Positions 1-6,831 of a stretch of 7,440 nucleotides of DNA are shown here, one piece after another. The notes below the pieces were generated by a model. The model worked only from the letters and a program-made list of their open reading frames with translations. It had not been told where the DNA came from and ran no database searches. A program made the translations under genes and the position numbers. The stretch comes from CF-72 sp051006215 (GTDB lineage: Bacteria; Chloroflexota; UBA6077; CF-72). Each line of letters opens with the position of its first letter. The first letter of the stretch is position 1. The stretch lies in contig JBPCIO010000295.1 in NCBI GenBank assembly GCA_051006215.1, positions 1 to 7,440 of the forward strand. The letters run 5' to 3'.

Positions 1-506
1 CTACCGAGGCCAACGATGCCCAGCGTCTTGCCTTCGAGCGTTTCGATGGCGCATAGCTCCCAGTGGTGGGCACGCTGCTCGGCAGCCATGCGCGGCCAGT
101 TCCTGGCAAAGTAGAGCATCGAGAACACCACGAACTCGGCGAGTGTCACCGAGTGGATGCCCGCGGCATTGCTGACTACAATCGGGCTCTCGACGATACC
201 CAGAGCGCGCACCCACTCGCCGATGCCTGAGCTGCTGGCTTGGATCCAGCGCACCTGAGGTGCGCGCGACGGGAAGTCGAGATAACTTGGTGCATCGACG
301 TCGAACAGGATCTCGGCATGGGCCAACAGCTCCGCCCACTCGGCGGCTTGAGCCGGCGAGCGCTGGATTGGCGGATGGTGGTCGGCGGGAAAGCGCGCCT
401 CCGCAAGCAGGTCGGCCCGATAGACGACCTCGAGCCGCGTGTCGACGGCCCGGATGCGTTCGACAAGCTCTGCCTCGAGCGGTGAAGCGATCAGGACGCG
501 GACCAA
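1..506 (-). CDS. D-isomer-specific 2-hydroxyacid dehydrogenase, N-terminal part (3' end beyond window)
   Basis: Members of this family reduce 2-oxoacids, or oxidise D-2-hydroxyacids, with NAD(P)H in the cytoplasm; examples are phosphoglycerate dehydrogenase and glyoxylate/hydroxypyruvate reductases. The visible 168 residues begin RVLIASPLEAELVERIR, a catalytic-domain beta strand and helix. The conserved crossover segment NAAGIHSVTLAEFVV follows at about 113-127. Residues 157-168 run LEGKTLGIVGLG, the start of the GxGxxG dinucleotide-binding loop, where the window ends. The catalytic Arg, Glu and His lie outside, so activity and substrate cannot be judged. I chose the TTG at 506-504: an in-frame TGA sits 9 bases upstream (518-516), and a GAGG ribosome site (517-514) lies 7 bases before it. 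The overlapping open frame with an apparent stop at position 1 is an Arg-rich shadow. The gene diverges from the beta-propeller gene. Family assignment is secure; the exact substrate is unknown. Confidence 0.92.
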   Translation of the reverse strand, partial: MVRVLIASPLEAELVERIRAVDTRLEVVYRADLLAEARFPADHHPPIQRSPAQAAEWAELLAHAEILFDVDAPSYLDFPSRAPQVRWIQASSSGIGEWVRALGIVESPIVVSNAAGIHSVTLAEFVVFSMLYFARNWPRMAAEQRAHHWELCAIETLEGKTLGIVGLG

Positions 507-577
507 AATAGAACCTCACAGGTGCTCAGATTCAGATATACAAGCACAGCACAACCACACGAGGGGGATGGATCTGC
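507..577. promoter_or_regulatory. Divergent intergenic region, possible shared -10 element
   Basis: These 71 bases separate the starts of two divergent genes and must hold the promoter of each unless transcription starts upstream. The only AT-rich core is at 535-542. It reads TATACA (537-542) toward the propeller gene and TATATC (540-535) toward the dehydrogenase, so one symmetrical element could serve both directions. Predicted leaders would be about 20-30 bases. No convincing -35 hexamer is visible on either side. The GAGGGGG at 561-567 is the likely ribosome site of the gene starting at 578. The promoter reading is inference. Confidence 0.3.
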
Positions 578-1324
578 ATGGTTTCTACGCGTGTCGGCGG
601 TGTCACCGCACGATTCAGCTTCAAAGGGCCTGGGCAGCAGGTCAACGGCCTCGAGGCGGTGCCCGAAGGGTTGTGGCTGTGTGACCAACGCGACAATCAC
701 TGCTACCTGGTCGACCTGGAGGGTCGAGTGGTCACCAGCTTTCCTAGCCCAGCTCGAAACGCGAGCGGGGTCACCGTTGGCGACGGCTCAGTCTGGGTTG
801 CCTCCAACACCCGACCCTCGCTTATCTTTCGGCACGCTCTGCCGACCGGGCAGTGCACCGCGTTCATCGTGCTTTCTGGAGAAGGCGGCGTGCACGGGCT
901 GCAGTGGCGACCCTACGCGCCAGGCGAGCAGCCTCCGTCAGCAGCCGAGCACAAGCCGGAGCTTCACCCGTCAGCCCCGGCTGGCCGGCTGAATGCTGGG
1001 CCTGGGATCAGCGGCACGCTTTGGGTGAGTCGCCCGGGCGCCCACCGCATCGAGCACCTCGACGCCGAGACAGGCGATATGCTCGGGAGCGTCCACTTTG
1101 AACCACCCAGGTCGCATGGCATGTTCTGGGACGAGGCTCGTGGCACCCTCAACGTCGCGGAGACGAATGGCGGCCACATCTTCGGCCTGGACCCGAACAG
1201 CGGGGAAGTGCTGGAGGAGTGGCGTATCGAAGGCCCGGAAGTCCATGGCCTGACGCGGAGCGCAGATGGCCGCATCTGGATAGGCGACGCGGCTACCAAT
1301 GCGATCCTTGTCGTGGACCGCTAG
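578..1324 (+). CDS. Cytoplasmic beta-propeller protein, Vgb/SMP-30-like
   Basis: The 248-residue protein contains five related repeats, each with a small or polar residue then G and L/V/M, a turn, and a W- or aromatic-ended strand. They start near N23-G24-L25, S63-G64-V65, H106-G107-L108, H180-G181-M182 and H223-G224-L225. Several then carry a [D/S]G-x-[L/V/I]-W strand (DGSVW, SGTLW, DGRIW) and end in xxVD or xGLD. This is the blade pattern of virginiamycin B lyase, SMP-30 and NHL-type propellers. Repeat 3 is interrupted by a Pro/Ala/His-containing insert at about 113-144. There is no signal peptide or membrane segment, so it is probably cytoplasmic. The ATG at 578 follows GAGGGGG with 10 bases between; the ATG at 568 is in another frame. 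Divergence from a hydroxyacid dehydrogenase is compatible with a sugar-acid or lactone role, but that is only inference. It could equally be a lyase or a non-enzymatic scaffold. Confidence 0.83.
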   Translation: MVSTRVGGVTARFSFKGPGQQVNGLEAVPEGLWLCDQRDNHCYLVDLEGRVVTSFPSPARNASGVTVGDGSVWVASNTRPSLIFRHALPTGQCTAFIVLSGEGGVHGLQWRPYAPGEQPPSAAEHKPELHPSAPAGRLNAGPGISGTLWVSRPGAHRIEHLDAETGDMLGSVHFEPPRSHGMFWDEARGTLNVAETNGGHIFGLDPNSGEVLEEWRIEGPEVHGLTRSADGRIWIGDAATNAILVVDR

Positions 1325-1360
1325 AGGTCCTCGTCAGATATTGAGCGTGAGCCTAGCCCC

Positions 1361-1643
1361 GTGATGCTGGCTGGGGCCGTCCGGGCATTCCTCGAGCAGC
1401 CGAACTTCGCCGTGCTCGGCACGATCAATCGGATGCGCTACGTCACGCTGCGAAGGCAGGGCCGAGCTGGTCGCCGACCGTGCGCAGCAAGAGCGCGAAG
1501 TCAACGAGCTCATCGCGCCACGCTACCTTGGCCAGCGCCTGGGCTCGAAACGGTGGCTAGCCATCGCCGGCTCAGACCGCGTTGGCATCCGCATGCGGGT
1601 CGACAGGATTCATAGCCGCGGCATTGAGGGGCTGTCCAGCTAG
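1361..1643 (+). pseudogene. Decayed PPOX-class (pyridoxamine 5'-phosphate oxidase-like) flavin/F420 enzyme
   Basis: Codons 1361-1432 read VMLAGAVRAFLEQPNFAVLG then TINR, the typical N-terminus of PPOX-class probable F420- or FMN-dependent enzymes. The next residues, MRYVTL, belong to a strand that normally lies about 40-50 residues later, so the FMN/F420-binding middle is missing through what looks like an in-frame deletion near 1432/1433. At 1451 one extra C shifts the frame. Reading from 1452 restores EGRAELVADRAQQEREVNEL, then a C-terminal part ending RVDRIHSRGIEGLSS and a TAG at 1641-1643. Joined, the two parts give about 93 codons, against about 130-145 for intact relatives. The start (GTG 1361 or ATG 1364) lies 36 bases after the propeller gene, suggesting a former operon partner. 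The last 72 bases overlap the 3' end of the AI-2E family gene on the other strand. Family names come from recalled patterns, not a search. Confidence 0.8.
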
Positions 1644-2906
1644 AACCTCGGGGGCCGGCTTTCGCGAAGGCCGACGAAATTGCGGTACAGGGAAGAGTTT
1701 GCGGCGCGCGCGCGGCGGCTGGACCACAACATTCCGATACGCGGCCCCGAGCAGCACCCACAGCACACCCGCCAGCGGTACCGCGAACAAGCCACCCAGC
1801 AGTCCGGCCAATTGAAAGCCGGCGAGCAAGGCGAACATGGCGCCGAGTGGGTGAAGCCCTACGGCGTGGCCGCTGATGCGCGGCGCCAGGATGTTGTTCT
1901 CGACTTGCTGAATAGCCAGGAAGAACAGCAACACCCAGATCACGGTCGGGAATGGCATAAACAGGGCTACCAGGACAGCCGGAATGACCGACAGGATGGG
2001 ACCGAACATCGGCACCAGCTCGAACAATCCGGCCAGCACCCCGAGCACGACGGCGTACGGCAGTCCGAGGAGTGCTGTTCCGATGCCTGACAGCACGCCG
2101 ATGATCAGTGCTAGCGTGAGCTGACCGCGCAAGTAGCCACCGAGCACGCGCGAGACGTTTTCCTCGAAAAACAGGGCCTTGGCGCGGTGTTGAGGCGGAA
2201 CGATACCGAGGCTTCGCTCGCGAAATCGGGTGCCGTCGACAAGCAAGTACAGCGAGATCACCAGCGCCAGGACAATGTCGAGGAGCATTCCTCCGACTTC
2301 AGCCAGAGTCCCTACAAGGTTCTTCAGCACATCGGTACCGCCCTGTTGGACGGCAGACAGGGCCTGAGCTTTGAGCTCGTCGATATTCGTCTGGATGCCG
2401 TACTGCCCAAGCGTTGTCTGGACTTCGGGAGCGCGGGCCTGCAGGTCGTTGGCGTAGCGCGGGAGTGCCCCAGCCAGGTCAGTTGCCTGGCGCACGAATG
2501 GACCTGCGATCAAGGTGATCCCGCCGATGACACAGATGCCGACGACGAGATACACCGCCACGATGGCGAACAGCCGGTTACCCACGCGCTGGGCCAGCAT
2601 CCCGACTGGTGTGCTCAGGGCGAAAGCGAGGACGGCGGCCAGGGCGAACAGGATCAGGGTGTGCAGGATCGGGCTGACAATCTGCCACACCACCCATAGC
2701 ACGGCCGCGCCGGCTAGCAGCGTTAACAGCACGACCAGCGCCTTTTGCCAGTCGCGGTCCAGCAGGCCGCGCTGTGGAAGAGCTACGGCTGGCTCGACTG
2801 CCACCGGCGGTGTTGCAAGCCGGGCCTGTTCACCAGCAGTCGCGACTGGCTCGCTAGCAGAGCCCGCAGCCGCAGCCCGCGTGGGCGGATCTTCTGTTGT
2901 CGTCAA
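1572..2906 (-). CDS. AI-2E/PerM family membrane transporter
   Basis: This 444-residue inner-membrane protein belongs to the AI-2E transporter (PerM/TqsA-like, formerly UPF0118) family, whose members export small molecules or act in ion exchange; the substrate here is unknown. A disordered Ala/Pro-rich leader (1-50) precedes hydrophobic segments at about 56-76, 78-99 and 112-136. A soluble helical region follows (140-200), then segments at about 205-224, 262-295, 302-334 and 354-388. The family signature is intact: QQVENN at 333-338, PR at 342-343 and GLHP at 350-353. The start is a TTG at 2906-2904 with an AGG about 5 bases upstream; no ATG start precedes the first membrane segment. The charged, Pro-rich C-terminal tail (391-444) is not family-like, and its last 23 residues are read antisense through the PPOX pseudogene. 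It lies 69 bases after the glycine-zipper gene, probably in one transcript. Confidence 0.92.
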   Translation of the reverse strand: MTTTEDPPTRAAAAGSASEPVATAGEQARLATPPVAVEPAVALPQRGLLDRDWQKALVVLLTLLAGAAVLWVVWQIVSPILHTLILFALAAVLAFALSTPVGMLAQRVGNRLFAIVAVYLVVGICVIGGITLIAGPFVRQATDLAGALPRYANDLQARAPEVQTTLGQYGIQTNIDELKAQALSAVQQGGTDVLKNLVGTLAEVGGMLLDIVLALVISLYLLVDGTRFRERSLGIVPPQHRAKALFFEENVSRVLGGYLRGQLTLALIIGVLSGIGTALLGLPYAVVLGVLAGLFELVPMFGPILSVIPAVLVALFMPFPTVIWVLLFFLAIQQVENNILAPRISGHAVGLHPLGAMFALLAGFQLAGLLGGLFAVPLAGVLWVLLGAAYRNVVVQPPRARRKLFPVPQFRRPSRKPAPEVLAGQPLNAAAMNPVDPHADANAV

Positions 2907-2975
2907 GCAGACCTACTTTTCAAAAGCGATTGCTTCCACGCAGCACGCCGCCGGCGCGGGCCCGGCTGGTATTCG

Positions 2976-3290
2976 TCAGTGGAAGGTATGGTCGTGTGAG
3001 CAGTTGTCGTCGAGGTGCTCGTGGTCTTCAGGATGGTGGCTTTCGTCGCCTTCCACATGCTCGTGGCCCGGGAGCCCGTGCATCACGCGCTCACCGGACG
3101 CGCCCATAATTGCTCCGCCGATCGCTCCGACTGCGGCGCCCACGGGCCCGCCGGCCATGACGCCGACGGTGGCCCCGGTCACAGCCCCAGCCACAGCTGA
3201 GCCGCCGGTAGTCGCGTGCTTTTCGCCCTCATGGGCGACTGTTTGCTCGTCGTGGTCGTCTACGCCTTCGATTGCAGATTTCTGGTCCAT
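2976..3290 (-). CDS. Small glycine-zipper protein with His-rich tail
   Basis: This 104-residue protein has no function I can name. Residues 1-26 are acidic and polar. Residues 29-66 form a hydrophobic Gly/Ala/Val segment in which glycine recurs at exactly every fourth position: 35, 39, 43, 47, 51, 55, 59 and 63. Such GxxxG ladders pack helices tightly and occur in membrane-inserting or oligomerising proteins. Residues 71-104 hold ten histidines and one cysteine among many Asp/Glu, a plausible metal-binding tail. There is no classical signal peptide, because the hydrophobic part begins near residue 31 behind an acidic stretch. The ATG at 3290-3288 is chosen because a strong GGAGG (3301-3297) lies 6 bases upstream; a frame extending to 3332 would place that site inside the gene. 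It sits between the PAP2 gene and the AI-2E family gene on the same strand, suggesting an envelope role. Confidence 0.8.
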   Translation of the reverse strand: MDQKSAIEGVDDHDEQTVAHEGEKHATTGGSAVAGAVTGATVGVMAGGPVGAAVGAIGGAIMGASGERVMHGLPGHEHVEGDESHHPEDHEHLDDNCSHDHTFH

Positions 3291-3365
3291 GACCTGCCTC
3301 CGCTTGCTTCGCCGCTCGCGCGGCCGTACCACCAGTGCAGCCCGCGTGCCACGCCTCGAAAGCGG

Positions 3366-3380
3366 GCCTGGACGCCAGGC
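3366..3380. other. Short perfect hairpin between the PAP2 and glycine-zipper genes
   Basis: GCCTGG (3366-3371), a 3-base loop and CCAGGC (3375-3380) make a 6-base-pair perfect stem in the 118-base gap between the PAP2 stop and the glycine-zipper start. No T-run follows in either direction, so it is at best a pause or processing site rather than a convincing intrinsic terminator. A stem this short can arise by chance in GC-rich DNA. Confidence 0.2.
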
Positions 3381-3408
3381 GCCATGTGCATAATGCTGCC
3401 CGGCGCCG

Positions 3409-4362
3409 TCAATGCCAACCTATCAGTCGGTGAATCGAACGGCGCACCAACTCTGAAAGGGTTACGCCCAGCACCGCGCCTGTGGCCACGTCTCCGGGAT
3501 AGTGCGCTCCAACAAACACCCGACTGTAGCCCAGCACCGCCGCTACTCCGAAAAACACTGCCCGCGGACGCGGCCAGTAGCGACTCAGGGTCCACGCCGC
3601 GGCGAAAGCCGCGCAGGTATGTCCGCTCGGGAATGACCAACTACCCGGCTCCTTGCCCACTACCAGCGCCCGAACGACGTCGATAAATGGACGCCGGCGA
3701 CGAAAGTACGCTTTGACGGGGTACTCCGCTATCCAGGTGGGAAGCAATACCCCTGGAATGACGGCGCGCAGTGCTGGCCCACTGCCTGGCACTCTCAGGC
3801 AGTACGCCAGCAGCGTGCCGCCGATCCAGATCCACCCACCCGTGGTCACGACGGTAAACACGTTGCAGGCCTGGTCAAGCAGTCGCGGGCGGGCTTGGCC
3901 GTTCACTTCCAGGTACAGCCGCGCGTCAAGTGCCTGAAATGGCCCCATACGACGCAGCACCGCCTGGCGTAGGAGCGAGCGTCCGTGGCGCACACGTCTC
4001 GGGCTGGGTACCACGGCGTGGTCGACCCCGAGCGCTTCTTGCGCCGCTTGCACCACGGCTGGCGCTTGTGCCGTAGGGGCAACCGCCTGGGCAGCGGCCT
4101 CCACTAGCGCGTCGGCGGCACCGGCCGGATAGGCCGGAGCGATGCTGCCCGCCCGTCGGACTTCCGTGTCTGCAGGCGCTGTGGCATCAGCGGCGCGCCT
4201 GCCGACCTGATCTTCTGTCTTGGACGCTGCCAGTTGTTCGGCTCGCCCTAGGACGGCCTCGGCATCCTCGAGGGTGGCGACGCGCGCAAGCTCACCTTCG
4301 ATGATGCGCTTCACACGCGTGCGAACAACGTCCGGATCGGGTTCATTCGAGGTCACCAGCAC
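3409..4362 (-). CDS. PAP2 (phosphatidic acid phosphatase type 2) family membrane phosphatase with long N-terminal extension
   Basis: PAP2 membrane phosphatases hydrolyse lipid phosphates such as phosphatidate, phosphatidylglycerophosphate or undecaprenyl pyrophosphate; which one applies here is not visible. All three catalytic motifs are present (numbered from the GTG at 4362): K217-x6-R224-P225, P245-S-G-H248, and S280-R281-x5-H287-x3-D291. Four or so hydrophobic segments lie at about 168-188, 197-215, 248-262 and 267-300, giving a compact PAP2 core over the last 175 residues. The first 140 residues are unusual: helical and charged at 10-55, then Ala/Pro-rich low complexity to about 118, then basic. 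The start is uncertain. GTG codons at 4362 and 4356 are both possible and neither has a clear ribosome site. The open frame continues upstream to 4953, but that part is antisense to the helicase and composition-driven. The gene is first in a minus-strand cluster with the glycine-zipper and AI-2E genes. Confidence 0.9.
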   Translation of the reverse strand: MLVTSNEPDPDVVRTRVKRIIEGELARVATLEDAEAVLGRAEQLAASKTEDQVGRRAADATAPADTEVRRAGSIAPAYPAGAADALVEAAAQAVAPTAQAPAVVQAAQEALGVDHAVVPSPRRVRHGRSLLRQAVLRRMGPFQALDARLYLEVNGQARPRLLDQACNVFTVVTTGGWIWIGGTLLAYCLRVPGSGPALRAVIPGVLLPTWIAEYPVKAYFRRRRPFIDVVRALVVGKEPGSWSFPSGHTCAAFAAAWTLSRYWPRPRAVFFGVAAVLGYSRVFVGAHYPGDVATGAVLGVTLSELVRRSIHRLIGWH

Positions 4363-4363
4363 A

Positions 4364-4372
4364 GTGTTACAC
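4364..4372. promoter_or_regulatory. Small palindrome between divergent start codons
   Basis: GTGT-T-ACAC is a perfect 4-base inverted repeat around one central base, located in the 12-base gap between the PAP2 start (4362) and the most upstream helicase start (4375). A transcription factor bound here would block both genes. It is short enough to be chance, and if the helicase starts further in, the true promoter region extends rightward to about 4480. Confidence 0.2.
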
Positions 4373-4374
4373 GG

Positions 4375-6831
4375 GTGAGAGGCCGGCCAGAAGCGACCAC
4401 CTGGGGTCGACGCTCTACAACAGAAGCATTGCCAGATCCCAGCACGCTGCCGGGCGTCACCTTCTCTCGCGGGCGCTCGGTGAACGACCCCGGCCTGACT
4501 CTCACGCCGGGCGATGCTCACCCCGCGGCTGAAGTCGACGAAGGAGCCCTGGTTCACAGTCTGGAAGTGCTGCGCAAACTGATCCAGGAACAGCATGCGC
4601 TGGAGATGGACCGCGCTGCCCGCGTACCGCCGTTGGCGTTCGAGACGGCTGAGCCGATGGTCGGCGATAGCAGTCGTACGTATGAGTTCCGGACGGTCAG
4701 CCCAATCGGCCAGGGCGACCTCGGGGCCGCGCTGAGAGTTGGGGATACGGTCGACGTAGCCCAGCCTGATGGCAGCGGATGTGTTGCGTACGGCACTGTT
4801 GTCGGCGTCCTTCCAAGAGCTGTGCTTGTCGGCTTCAGCCGCCAGCCTGCACCTGGCGCCGTTCCCCCGCGAGGCAGCCTGCGCTTGCGGGCTGACGATA
4901 ACCAGCGCGCCGTCCGTCTCGGCGCAATCGAGCGGGTGGTCCGCGCACGGCACGCGCTACCGTGGATAGGCGTTGTCCTGGCCTCGGCCGCGGTTGTTCG
5001 GCTGTCAGCCTCCGGCTGGGATCCGCCGGCGGACCTGGCGCTCACGGACGCGCAGCGGCGAGCCCTGGCCGGCGCCACGCGTAGTCAGGACATATTTTTG
5101 ATCCAGGGGCCCCCGGGCACGGGCAAGACCACCGTCATTGCCGCCCTGCTGCGGTACTTCGCACGCGAGCGCGGGTCGCGGGTTCTCCTGTCGTCGAAGG
5201 GTCACCGCGCCATCGACAACGTCCTCGAGCGGCTCGGCTTGGGCGACCTGCACGTGGTGCGGCTTGGCCAGGCTGCGAAAGTGACCGGGGCCGGCCAGCC
5301 AGTCTTACTCGCAGAAGTCCTGGCCCAGGCCGAGCGGGGTGTTCCGGCACGCCATCTGGCTGCCCGCGCCGGCCTCGAAGACTTGCTGGGTTCCTTACAA
5401 AGCGCCGAGCACCTCCTTGGGGAGCTCGATAGCCTGAACCGTGGCATCACCAGGTGCGATGCAGCCATCGCGCAGCACGAAGCCGATGCCCAGGCGAGTC
5501 GGGCAAAAAAGCCGGACCGGATCCGGCACGCCTTCAGGACACTCCTGCATCGCGCCGGCCGTCGTCGCCTGCAGCCGGACTCGGAAGATCTGGTCGGCAT
5601 GCGCCGACGGGCAGCGGACTTGCACGCCGACCATCTCAAGCTTACCCGGCGTGCCGATTCGGTCTTGCCGCCGGGGGTGATCAACGTCTCAGGCGTGCGG
5701 CTGCCGAAGTTCCTGGTCAGCACTCCCGACCAGACCGATGCGAGTCTCACCGCGGTCCGCGAGGCGCGCAGGCAAGTCGCGGGCGCGCTGCCGGTGCTTC
5801 AGGCCTGGGGCAGGCTGCTCGAGCGCCCGGGTGCGCTGGCGGACGTGCTCCTCGAGACCGTCGAGGTGGTCGCCGCCACCGCTGTCGGCGTGAATTCCGG
5901 ACGCGACGCTGCCCGGCTGGCCGAATTGGAGTTCGATGTGGCCATCGTGGACGAGGCAGCTCAGGCGCAGCTCACCGACCTGATCGTGCCACTGAGCCGG
6001 GCACGGACCGTGATTCTGGTCGGCGACCATCAGCAATTGCCGCCGTATGTCGACGACGAGTTGGTGCGGCGCTGCAAGGACAAAGGCATTGACACGACCT
6101 GGCTTGAAAAGAGCGTCTTCGAGTGCCTCTGGGAATGTGCGCCGCCGACGCACCGGACACGCCTGGACCTGCAGTTCCGTATGCCCCACGTGATCGCAGA
6201 CTTTTTGGGGCGCGAATTCTACGCTGGCGAACTTGCCAGCTCAGCAGCCAACCAGGGTGCTGTCCCGGTGTGCAGCGTGTTTCTGTCACCGGTCGTGCTC
6301 GTGGACACGTCGAACGAGCCGGATCGGACTGAAACCGTGCTCTCGCCAGGCGTGCTCAACCGATGCGAGGCACTTCTATTGGCAGAGATTGCCGCACGCT
6401 TACCACCCGAGTATCTGGCGGGCGAAGGGTTAGGCGTGATTGCCCCGTACGCCGCGCAGGTCGCGGCCGCGCGTCAGGCGCTGGCGGACGCACTCGGGCT
6501 GCCAGCTCGTGACCCCTGGTTGGTCGACAACGTAGCGACGGTCGATGGCTTCCAGGGCCAGGAACGCGATGTCATCCTGGTCTCGCTTACCCGCTCGAAC
6601 GCGGATGGCTCCGTCGGGTTCCTGACAGACCTGAAACGGTTGAATGTAACCCTCTCCAGAGCCCGCAAGCAACTCGTCATTATCGGCGATCTGTCGACGC
6701 TGTGCGCCGCTCGCGGCGGATTGGAGCGGCGGGCCCTGGCCCGGTTCGCAGGTGATCTCGTCGAGCACTTGCGACAAGCCGGCGAGGTCCTGGACGTAGG
6801 TGAGCTCCGGCGTCGACTCGCCCGTGACTGA
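4375..6831 (+). CDS. Upf1/Dna2/Nam7-like superfamily 1 DNA/RNA helicase
   Basis: This cytoplasmic ATP-dependent helicase of 818 residues unwinds or translocates on nucleic acid; the natural substrate is unknown. Motifs in order: Q motif LTDAQRRAL (223-231), Walker A GPPGTGKT (245-252), motif Ia around SSKGHRAIDN (273-282), Walker B DEAAQ (526-530), motif III GDHQQLPP (550-557), motif IV LQFRMP (599-604), motif V VDGFQGQERD (723-732) and motif VI LNVTLSRAR (756-764). All are intact. The long 1B/stalk insertion at about 290-500 and the beta-barrel-like region at 110-210 before the motor are typical of the Upf1-like branch. No nuclease or zinc domain is seen. The start is uncertain: GTG 4375 is the longest option, but the first 40 residues look unconserved and lack a ribosome site, and TTG 4429 or GTG 4480 are alternatives. 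It overlaps the downstream winged-helix gene by 8 bases, so the two are probably co-translated. Confidence 0.95.
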   Translation: MRGRPEATTWGRRSTTEALPDPSTLPGVTFSRGRSVNDPGLTLTPGDAHPAAEVDEGALVHSLEVLRKLIQEQHALEMDRAARVPPLAFETAEPMVGDSSRTYEFRTVSPIGQGDLGAALRVGDTVDVAQPDGSGCVAYGTVVGVLPRAVLVGFSRQPAPGAVPPRGSLRLRADDNQRAVRLGAIERVVRARHALPWIGVVLASAAVVRLSASGWDPPADLALTDAQRRALAGATRSQDIFLIQGPPGTGKTTVIAALLRYFARERGSRVLLSSKGHRAIDNVLERLGLGDLHVVRLGQAAKVTGAGQPVLLAEVLAQAERGVPARHLAARAGLEDLLGSLQSAEHLLGELDSLNRGITRCDAAIAQHEADAQASRAKKPDRIRHAFRTLLHRAGRRRLQPDSEDLVGMRRRAADLHADHLKLTRRADSVLPPGVINVSGVRLPKFLVSTPDQTDASLTAVREARRQVAGALPVLQAWGRLLERPGALADVLLETVEVVAATAVGVNSGRDAARLAELEFDVAIVDEAAQAQLTDLIVPLSRARTVILVGDHQQLPPYVDDELVRRCKDKGIDTTWLEKSVFECLWECAPPTHRTRLDLQFRMPHVIADFLGREFYAGELASSAANQGAVPVCSVFLSPVVLVDTSNEPDRTETVLSPGVLNRCEALLLAEIAARLPPEYLAGEGLGVIAPYAAQVAAARQALADALGLPARDPWLVDNVATVDGFQGQERDVILVSLTRSNADGSVGFLTDLKRLNVTLSRARKQLVIIGDLSTLCAARGGLERRALARFAGDLVEHLRQAGEVLDVGELRRRLARD

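Noticed and set aside
1..519. A complete-looking minus-strand frame of 172 residues ending at position 1
   Set aside because: It is Arg- and Pro-rich with no family pattern. A different frame over the same bases encodes an unmistakable hydroxyacid dehydrogenase with a proper ribosome site.
1572..2906. Plus-strand open frames antisense to the AI-2E gene (for example 2187-2699 and 2515-3393)
   Set aside because: They lack domain patterns and ribosome sites, and they mirror a well-recognised membrane protein and its neighbour.
2950..2966. GCCGG/CCGGC inverted repeat between the glycine-zipper and AI-2E genes
   Set aside because: The stem is 5 bases with a 7-base loop and no T-run follows on the minus strand, so it is not a credible terminator.
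3291..3332. Start of the glycine-zipper gene at 3332
   Set aside because: The added 14 residues are Arg-rich and overlap the strong GGAGG that serves the ATG at 3290.
3391..3415. TTGACG with a nearby ATTATG as a promoter for the glycine-zipper gene
   Set aside because: The spacing is about 12-14 bases, too short for a standard sigma-70 promoter, and the TTGACG overlaps the PAP2 stop codon by composition.
4363..4953. N-terminal extension of the PAP2 frame by nearly 200 residues
   Set aside because: It is antisense to the helicase, has no recognisable domain or membrane segment, and long antisense frames are expected in GC-rich coding DNA.
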